In this document: piece after piece, positions 1-3,962 of the stretch
Layout of the letters: every line of letters starts with the position of its first letter
Position numbering within the stretch: position 1 is the stretch's first letter
Assembly: GCA_903920405.1 (NCBI GenBank)
Contig: CAIXMC010000151.1
Location: 1-17,219 of the forward strand
Direction: 5' to 3'
Origin: an uncultured beta proteobacterium
GTDB lineage: Bacteria; Pseudomonadota; Gammaproteobacteria; Burkholderiales; Burkholderiaceae_C
Length of the DNA: 17,219 nucleotides
Position numbers and translations under genes: made by a program
The notes under the pieces: model-generated
What the model was told of the DNA's origin: nothing
The model's database searches: none
The model's input: only the letters and a program-made list of their open reading frames with translations

Positions 1-121
1 GAACCAAAAAACTGGTCTTTTGACGTGAAATAACGAGCAAATCAACCACTACAAAAACTGAAGCAACGTAAGTCGTTGATTTGTAAAAGTGTTTTTTGGG
101 TGATGTTAAACATCGGCTAGC
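1..121. other. Non-coding DNA upstream of the intI fragment
   Basis: No convincing gene is seen here. The stretch precedes the 5' fragment of a second integron integrase, so by analogy with other integrons it could be the remains of an attI and promoter region. It contains a 13-nt palindrome, GATGTTAAACATC (102-114), just before the fragment's start codon. A short sequence CGTAAGTCGTTGATT (67-81) recurs in diverged form near 351-365. It shows no clear similarity to the DNA upstream of the intact intI apart from CTAGC next to the ATG. Confidence 0.3.
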
Positions 122-160
122 ATGACAGTCGACACCCCTGCGCCCCCAAGCTGCTGGATC
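122..160 (+). pseudogene. intI': 5' fragment of a second integron integrase gene
   Basis: The sequence from the CTAGC before the start codon to the GCTGGATC at 153-160 matches the first codons of the intact intI at 2226. Roughly three quarters of 45 aligned bases agree, with one base missing. It would encode MTVDTPAPP and, after the one-base shift, KLLD. The continuation across the inserted element (CAGC at 1384-1387) gives KLLDQ, a typical IntI N-terminus. After that, integrase similarity stops and an attC half-site begins. The fragment is therefore truncated at about codon 15, frameshifted and interrupted by a mobile element. Its presence in the same orientation as the intact gene suggests that a second integron once lay here. 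Confidence 0.7.
153..160. repeat. Left target-site duplication GCTGGATC
   Basis: This 8-bp sequence directly abuts the GTAACC end of the inserted element at 161 and is repeated exactly after the opposite end at 1377-1384. An 8-bp duplication is the known signature of IS66-family transposition. Removing 161-1384 restores an uninterrupted intI fragment reading KLLDQ. Confidence 0.85.
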
Positions 161-315
161 GTAACCGTTTAGACCCCCCTCAGCATTTTTAGGATTTTGG
201 CATTGTGTGCAGTCTTGGCGATCACAGGGTTATATACAGATCAACAACTTCTGATCATCGCTATGGACGGTTATGGACAAATTTCCCAAAAGTGGGAGGG
301 AGTCTAAACGGTTAA
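161..315. mobile_element. Short MITE-like unit at the left end of the composite
   Basis: The left end GTAACCGTTTAGACCCCCCT (161-180) is matched by an inverted copy, GAGTCTAAACGGTTAA, ending at 315. This gives a 155-bp unit with inverted ends of about 20 bp. The right end differs from the consensus in its last base (A for C). No 8-bp duplication flanks this unit alone: GCTGGATC is on the left and GCTGTCAA on the right. Either it decayed or the inner end is no longer used. No coding potential is seen inside. Confidence 0.55.
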
Positions 316-421
316 GCTGTCAATAATAAGTTTTATACCTACTTTTACATCGTAAGTTGTTGATTACAAATAGAACAGATACTATTTATACGTATCTAAT
401 TTATTATCCAACGATTACGCA

Positions 422-901
422 TTATGAGTATTTGATAACAATATACAGATAATATGGAGAATTTCCATAATTACCACCTCCACCACTTATTTGATTATCA
501 CAATCATCCCAATGTTGTTCAATAATTTCTATCTCACTCTTCCGAATGGAAGCTAAACTCGTTGTTTTATAAACAACGTGCATTTCATCGTAACCATTAT
601 TTCTGTATGCATTGATAAATCGGCCTTCAGGATTATTTGTTATACCAATCTTATAACTATCCTTATCTTTAACCAAGGCTTTGACCTTTTTTTTAATATC
701 ACAAATAACATTTGTTTGTACACCAGTAATATAACAATAGATAACACATTCATTTTCTTCTATTTTAGATGAACTATCATTTTCTTCAGTTTTGTCACAT
801 GTTCTGGAATTATGCCCAGGTTGATTGCAGATTCCGCAGCGCCGAACATCCGGACACGTTCTCAAGTTATGGCCTTCTTTATCACAATAACTACATTTCA
901 T
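422..901 (-). CDS. Zinc-knuckle protein with GIY-YIG-like nuclease domain
   Basis: This 159-residue protein has two CCHC zinc knuckles of the form CX2CX4HX4C: C3, C6, H11, C16 and C22, C25, H30, C35. Each contains the GHNxRTC signature. An acidic linker follows (about 36-52), then a domain with a GIY-YIG-like layout: YCYIT (55-59), YKIGIT (83-88), an arginine (R94), glutamates (E123-E128), N136 and a GGGG turn (140-143). GIY-YIG domains cut DNA and zinc knuckles bind nucleic acid, so a DNA- or RNA-directed nuclease is a reasonable inference. The start is supported by GGAG nine bases upstream. GHNxRTC knuckles are, to my knowledge, commoner in eukaryotic and giant-virus proteins. The gene is AT-rich and is the passenger of the surrounding element. 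Confidence 0.7.
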   Translation of the reverse strand: MKCSYCDKEGHNLRTCPDVRRCGICNQPGHNSRTCDKTEENDSSSKIEENECVIYCYITGVQTNVICDIKKKVKALVKDKDSYKIGITNNPEGRFINAYRNNGYDEMHVVYKTTSLASIRKSEIEIIEQHWDDCDNQISGGGGNYGNSPYYLYIVIKYS

Positions 902-1164
902 TTAAAATCTCCAAGAAAAAATTTTTATGTACCCATGAGTACCGTTTATGATATGACTAAAAATAACTTCCAGACATCAAACTTTCGCTGGAGTAGAATA
1001 GAATCACCAGATGGAAACATCCATATCTGGAACTAATTGTTGACCATATCCTTAATTACTTACAGCCTCCAACTAACTGACATTCTTTGCGAAGTGTCTC
1101 AAAATGAGCTGTTAGTTCTCTATTTTGAGTATCACATCTCGTTGCTATGGCTGTCATCTCAGAC
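902..1164. other. Upstream region of the zinc-knuckle gene
   Basis: This AT-rich stretch lies between the zinc-knuckle gene and the next internal copy of the GTAACC end motif. It must hold the promoter of the leftward gene. The ribosome-binding GGAG is at its left edge. A possible 33-codon ORF is annotated separately. Nothing else is recognised. Confidence 0.4.
1056..1157 (-). CDS. Possible small protein (33 aa) upstream of the zinc-knuckle gene
   Basis: An ATG at 1157 opens a 33-codon frame ending TAA at 1056-1058. The product begins MTAIATRCDT and ends VGGCK, with three cysteines and a mostly polar, helix-like middle. An in-frame stop lies just upstream in the GTAACC end motif, so the frame does not extend further. 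It reads in the same direction as the zinc-knuckle gene, about 155 bases before it. No family is recognised and no convincing ribosome-binding site is seen, so this may be chance. Confidence 0.2.
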   Translation of the reverse strand: MTAIATRCDTQNRELTAHFETLRKECQLVGGCK

Positions 1165-1376
1165 GTAACCGTTTAGATCCCCCTCCTTTGACCGTCGAAA
1201 TTCGCAATTTATAGGCAAGAAATTGTTTTCACTTTTTGGAGTTCATCTTCAAAGACGTAACCATTTAGACCCCCCTTGCGATTTTTTTCGCAGTGTTCTC
1301 CAAGTGAAGTGATTGATTTTTTTGGGACGCTGTCCTGCCACGGCCTCAAAACAGAGGGGGGGGTCTAAACGGTTAC
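1165..1376. repeat. Stacked IS66-type ends at the right of the composite
   Basis: Two same-orientation copies of the left-end motif start at 1165 (GTAACCGTTTAGATCCCCCT) and 1257 (GTAACCATTTAGACCCCCCT). One inverted copy, GGGGTCTAAACGGTTAC, closes the element at 1376. The pair 1257-1376 forms a 120-bp MITE-like unit, and the copy at 1165 is unpaired. Both left ends follow the trinucleotide GAC. The arrangement suggests repeated insertion or partial deletion of short related elements. Confidence 0.6.
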
Positions 1377-1384
1377 GCTGGATC
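1377..1384. repeat. Right target-site duplication GCTGGATC
   Basis: This is the exact repeat of 153-160 and lies directly after the terminal GGTTAC. Together they mark a single insertion of the whole 161-1376 unit into the intI fragment. Confidence 0.85.
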
Positions 1385-1387
1385 AGC

Positions 1388-1415
1388 GAAGCTCCGCTTG
1401 AACGTTGGGTTAGGC
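1388..1415 (-). other. attC: Half of an attC recombination site closing the hicBA cassette
   Basis: Read on the minus strand, the sequence just after the hicA stop is GCCTAAC, CCAAC, GTTCAAGCGGAGC. This matches the first half of an integron attC site: an RYYYAAC core followed by a GTTCAAGC-type inner box. The complementary second half (GCTTGAAC...GTTAGGC in the correct order) is missing. After GAGCTTC the sequence becomes the reverse of an intI 5' fragment. The site should therefore not fold into the normal attC hairpin, and excision of the cassette from this end is probably lost. Confidence 0.6.
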
Positions 1416-1421
1416 ATTGAT

Positions 1422-1628
1422 TTATAAATCACCTTCAGTAATACCCGCAACTTTCATAAAATGCTTAAGCAAACCGACTTTCAAATCTTCATTGCCATGT
1501 ACAGGCAAGGAAATACGGGCTGGATTTCCTGTCTTCATATAAACATGGTGGCTACCGTTTATCCGAACCAAATGCCAATCGCGACTTTCCAGAATTTTGG
1601 AAAACTTTTTGCCAGAAATTGATTTCAC
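1422..1628 (-). CDS. hicA: HicA family mRNA interferase toxin
   Basis: This 68-residue protein has the compact HicA fold, a dsRNA-binding-like domain that cleaves mRNA in the family. Visible signatures are the N-terminal SGKKFSKIL, the catalytic-region GSHHVY (residues 25-30) with histidines 27 and 28, [14 protein letters not shown] (41-54) and the C-terminal helix ending AGITEGDL. The start is a GTG at 1626-1628 that overlaps the hicB stop as GTGA, so the two proteins are translationally coupled. The gene is the second in an integron cassette, and toxin-antitoxin cassettes are known to stabilise integron arrays. Length and motifs are intact, so the toxin is probably functional. Confidence 0.88.
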   Translation of the reverse strand: MKSISGKKFSKILESRDWHLVRINGSHHVYMKTGNPARISLPVHGNEDLKVGLLKHFMKVAGITEGDL

Positions 1629-1828
1629 ACTGCAAGCTCCAACACTCTGTCATCCTTGGAGATTTCAATTTGTTCCAAGTCCACAGAAAGACAGCCTTCC
1701 ACTGCTTCATATATGTTTGACAGCAGTTCTTCAAAAGTATCGCCTTGTGTGGCGCACCCTTGAATTGCAGGCACTTCCGCCCAAAACCCACCTTCTTCTG
1801 CGGGATGAATAATTACTTTTATTTTCAT
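1625..1828 (-). CDS. hicB: Short HicB family antitoxin
   Basis: This 67-residue protein matches the partial-RNase-H-like HicB fold (UPF0150 type): an N-terminal [18 protein letters not shown] strand-turn-strand, then [24 protein letters not shown], which is the usual xGDTxEEAxxNxxEA segment. HicB binds and neutralises HicA. This is the short form. It lacks the C-terminal ribbon-helix-helix or HTH domain that longer HicB proteins use to repress their promoter, so autoregulation cannot be assumed. The gene precedes hicA, which is the reverse of the commonest hicA-hicB order but is also seen in nature. No strong ribosome-binding site is seen before the ATG. Confidence 0.87.
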   Translation of the reverse strand: MKIKVIIHPAEEGGFWAEVPAIQGCATQGDTFEELLSNIYEAVEGCLSVDLEQIEISKDDRVLELAV

Positions 1829-1975
1829 GTTTGGCTTTGTCGCTTGTTTAGCACTAACACATTTTAATTAGGAATAAGGTATTTCCTTTAACTACATCAC
1901 TGTTTTTCGCAAGGGATACCATCGATATTTCCATCTATTTTTGTCTCATACATGGTAGATATTCTATTACAGGAT

Positions 1976-1982
1976 GCCTAAC
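1976..1982 (-). other. attI: Integron core site GTTAGGC (attI or attI/attC junction)
   Basis: On the minus strand the heptamer GTTAGGC matches the GTTRRRY core cut by IntI and leads straight into the hicB leader. It lies about 245 bases upstream of intI, in the expected position and orientation for attI. The preceding bases (CCGCTTGCGGG...TTTAC) could instead be the end of an attC. The full extent of attI cannot be fixed from one sequence. Confidence 0.5.
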
Positions 1983-2225
1983 GTAAAGTATATCCCGCAA
2001 GCGGTGCATACTCAAAATAATACAACGGTATATAAGTCAAAGCATATAAGTTCTTTACCATTATATAATACTGGAAGCCTATAAGAAGTTGTATAAAAAC
2101 AACATGTTTGAATAATTACATAATAGGTTTCAAATAACAACTAATGAAAAAAACTTATATGCTTTGACTCAGCTCATTAAATTTTCCTTAAAATACGAGA
2201 ATATGCACTCATTCTTCTCCCTAGC
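1983..2225. promoter_or_regulatory. AT-rich attI-intI intergenic region
   Basis: This region separates the core site from the divergent intI and should hold the intI promoter, the outward cassette promoter and integrase-binding sites. A TATAAT-like hexamer is near 2063, inside a near-symmetric TATATAAT. No LexA box of the CTGT-N8-ACAG type is visible, so SOS control of intI is not supported here. The main structure is the 17-bp inverted repeat described separately. Confidence 0.4.
2036..2168. repeat. 133-bp unit bounded by a perfect 17-bp inverted repeat
   Basis: GTCAAAGCATATAAGTT (2036-2052) is matched exactly in inverted orientation by AACTTATATGCTTTGAC (2152-2168). The enclosed 99 bases are very AT-rich and non-coding. 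No target duplication is evident, so it may be a regulatory or cruciform structure of the integron platform or an old MITE. Confidence 0.7.
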
Positions 2226-3203
2226 ATGACAGCCGAAACACCCTCACCACCCAAATTGCTGGACCGGTTGCGTGAGAAAATTCGTGTCCGTCACTATAGC
2301 ATCAGTACCGAGACACAGTACGTCCACTGGGTCAAGCGTTTTATTCTGTTTCACAACAAGCGCCACCCCAATATTTTGGGCGCGGTCGAGGTCGAGGCGT
2401 TTTTGACACATTTGGCTGTGGATGGCAATGTAGCCGCCTCGACGCAAAATCAGGCTTTGTCGGCCTTGCTTTTTTTGTACCGTGAAGTGCTAGGGCAGGA
2501 TTTGCCTTGGATGAAAGACATGGTGCGCGCCAAGCGTCCTACACGTTTGCCAGTGGTGTTAACGCAGCGCGAGGTGGTGTCGGTGCTGGATCGGATGGAG
2601 GGCACGCATGGGCTGATGGCGCGTTTGCTTTATGGCACCGGCATGCGCCTGATGGAAGTGGTGCGTCTGCGCGTCAAGGATGTGGACTTTGAACGTAACG
2701 AAGTGCTGGTGCGCGACGGCAAGGGCGCAAAAGACCGCGTGACCATGCTGCCGCAAACGCTCCACGAGCCGCTGAAAGCTCATTTACAAAGGCGTCGATG
2801 CCAGTTTGACGACGATCTGGCTCTGGGCAAGGGCGACGTGTTTTTGCCGGACGCGCTGGCACGCAAATATCCCAATGCACCTACACAATGGGCTTGGCAA
2901 TATGTGTTCCCTTCGGGCAGTTATTCGGTGGACCCGCGCAGTGGGGTGGAGCGACGTCACCATATGGATGAGAAACTGCTGCAACGCGCCATGAAAAAAG
3001 CGGTGCAAACAGCAGGCATCACCAAACTGGCCACTCCGCACACTCTGCGCCACAGCTTCGCTACGCATTTACTGCAAAACGGTTACGACATTCGCACCGT
3101 GCAGGAATTGTTGGGTCATGCCGACGTGGCAACCACCATGATCTACACCCATGTGCTCAACAAGGGGGGCAAGGGTGTTACCAGTCCGCTGGATGCTTTG
3201 TGA
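2226..3203 (+). CDS. intI: Integron integrase (tyrosine recombinase)
   Basis: This 325-residue tyrosine recombinase belongs to the integron integrase branch. The N-terminal SAM-like core-binding domain covers about 10-100, with [18 protein letters not shown] at 23-40. The catalytic domain has R141 (YGTGMR), H272 and R275 (PHTLRHS), H298 (LLGHAD) and the nucleophile Y307 (IYTHV). Between the catalytic boxes it carries the IntI-specific insertion, including [12 protein letters not shown] (236-247), which is absent from XerC/D and needed for binding the folded attC strand. The C-terminus GVTSPLDAL is typical and the length matches IntI1 (337 aa). It is intact and divergent from the hicBA cassette. 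Several chromosomal IntI types would fit; the class cannot be set without a tree. Confidence 0.95.
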   Translation: MTAETPSPPKLLDRLREKIRVRHYSISTETQYVHWVKRFILFHNKRHPNILGAVEVEAFLTHLAVDGNVAASTQNQALSALLFLYREVLGQDLPWMKDMVRAKRPTRLPVVLTQREVVSVLDRMEGTHGLMARLLYGTGMRLMEVVRLRVKDVDFERNEVLVRDGKGAKDRVTMLPQTLHEPLKAHLQRRRCQFDDDLALGKGDVFLPDALARKYPNAPTQWAWQYVFPSGSYSVDPRSGVERRHHMDEKLLQRAMKKAVQTAGITKLATPHTLRHSFATHLLQNGYDIRTVQELLGHADVATTMIYTHVLNKGGKGVTSPLDAL

Positions 3204-3265
3204 ATTGTGAGCTTACAAGACACATAACTTTCGTGACTGAATTTTCATGGTCTTCTCCTGTCCTG

Positions 3266-3489
3266 TCAGGCAACTGGGACAGGATGTGCAGTTTCATGCG
3301 AAAGCACATCGCCCCGCAGTGTCAGTGCGGGTTTCGGTGATGCGCACATCCGCCATCTGCCCTATCAGATTGGGCTGGCCAACAAAATTGACCACTCGGT
3401 TCTGCCCATCAGTTCGTTGCTGTCGCGTCTGGATGTACCCTCTACCAAAATACGCTGCACCGTGCCAACACGACGCCAGGTGGAAGATG
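3266..3489 (-). pseudogene. miaB: C-terminal remnant of miaB (tRNA methylthiotransferase), frameshifted
   Basis: On the minus strand the sequence encodes, in three successive frames, [17 protein letters not shown] and NELMGRT, then [23 protein letters not shown], then LRGDVLSHETAHPVPVA followed by a stop at 3266. These are the linker and TRAM domain of MiaB, the radical-SAM enzyme that methylthiolates i6A37 in tRNAs. Two frameshifts (near 3395 and 3320) and loss of everything upstream show that it is dead. The break coincides with the start of the 140-bp repeat at 3487. A working copy presumably exists elsewhere in the genome. Confidence 0.8.
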
Positions 3490-3625
3490 CGATTCAAAGT
3501 GATGTGGAGGCGGCAATATTCACCAGTCAAGCTGCGCAAACTTGAGTGAGTTTTTTTGTATAACAAATCGGCCTCTAGCGCCCGTCCTGCTTGCGTAGAT
3601 AGCTATCTTTTTGATAGTTAAATAG
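3487..3625 (+). repeat. Left arm of a 140-bp inverted repeat (Comamonadaceae-type intergenic repeat)
   Basis: From TGCGATTCAAAGTGATGTGG to GATAGTTAAATAG this segment matches the reverse complement of 11656-11795, with about nine in ten bases identical. It includes AACAAATCGGCCTCTAGCGC, a run of T and the hairpin GATAGCTATCTTTTTGATAG. The second half resembles an intergenic repeat I associate with Comamonadaceae genomes. The first half holds the GATTCAAA motif found four times in this window. Confidence 0.85.
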
Positions 3626-3680
3626 GCGAATAAATTCGTCTAACATGTGTCCTTGTATGTATCCATGTTTGCTGCTCTAT

Positions 3681-3700
3681 ATCACTTTGAATCGCACCCC
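3681..3700 (-). repeat. Additional copy of the GGGGTGCGATTCAAAGTGAT motif
   Basis: The plus strand reads ATCACTTTGAATCGCACCCC, the exact complement of part of the repeat arm at 11772-11798. It lies between the left repeat arm and the IS66 remnant. It may mark the end of an unidentified repeated element. Confidence 0.6.
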
Positions 3701-3720
3701 CAGGTGGGTGATGGCGATCA

Positions 3721-3962
3721 TTCTAGATTCCTCAGTTATGACACAGGCTGGTGTGCCGTTCACCAACAACCTGGCCGAACAGGCAGTGCGTATGCCAAAG
3801 GTGAAGCAAAAAGTCTCTGGCTGCTTTCGTAAACCCGAAGGCGCCAAAACCTACTGCATCATCCGATCCTATTGTGCGACCATGCACAAACAAGGAGCAA
3901 ATATCTTTGAGTCTCTTGTCGCTGCCTTTAATGGCTCTACGCCTCAGCCAAACTTCGTCTGA
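3721..3962 (+). pseudogene. 3' remnant of an IS66-family transposase gene
   Basis: Only the C-terminal 70-80 residues remain: GVPFTNNLAEQAVRMPKVKQ, then GCFRKPEGAKTYCIIRSY and KQGANIFESLVAAFNG, ending PQPNFV. The NNLAEQ box holds the third acidic residue of the IS66 DDE active site; the first two are lost. Just before it the reading frame looks shifted (FLSYDTG in another frame). The fragment is followed by the right end of the element at about 4000. The left part is replaced by repeat sequences. Confidence 0.85.

Larger units (their letters stand above)
161..1376. mobile_element. IS66-end transposon-like element carrying a passenger gene (tIS/MITE composite)
   Basis: This 1216-bp unit begins GTAACCGTTTAGACCCCCCT and ends with the inverted counterpart GGGTCTAAACGGTTAC. 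An exact 8-bp direct repeat, GCTGGATC, lies on both sides. IS66-family elements are known to have ends starting GTAA and to make 8-bp duplications. There is no transposase inside, so the unit must be mobilised in trans. It carries one good gene (422-901, leftward) and perhaps a small one (1056-1157). Three further copies of the end motif lie within it, at 161-315 (as a pair), 1165 and 1257. It may thus be a composite of short MITE-like units that captured the gene between them. Its A+T content is much higher than that of the core genes to the right. Confidence 0.8.
1422..1982 (-). mobile_element. Integron gene cassette carrying hicB-hicA
   Basis: The cassette runs leftward from the GTTAGGC core site (1976-1982 on the minus strand) through hicB and hicA to the half attC at 1388-1415. 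It is divergent from intI, as expected for the first cassette of an integron. The leader of about 150 bases before hicB is longer than usual and probably contains a cassette promoter. An imperfect inverted repeat (GGAATAAGGTATTTCC, 1871-1886) lies in it and might be an operator. Confidence 0.6.

Noticed and set aside
1..1415. Possible CRISPR array from the repeated GTAACCGTTTAGAC motif
   Set aside because: Copies occur in both orientations at irregular distances with no regular spacers; they are element ends.
1552..1791. Leftward 79-codon frame across the hicB-hicA junction
   Set aside because: It overlaps both genes in another frame and lacks any recognisable motif.
2100..2225. LexA-controlled intI promoter
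   Set aside because: No CTGT-N8-ACAG box is visible upstream of intI.
3247..3549. Rightward 100-codon open frame after intI
   Set aside because: It is the antisense of the miaB remnant plus the repeat arm and has no family signature.
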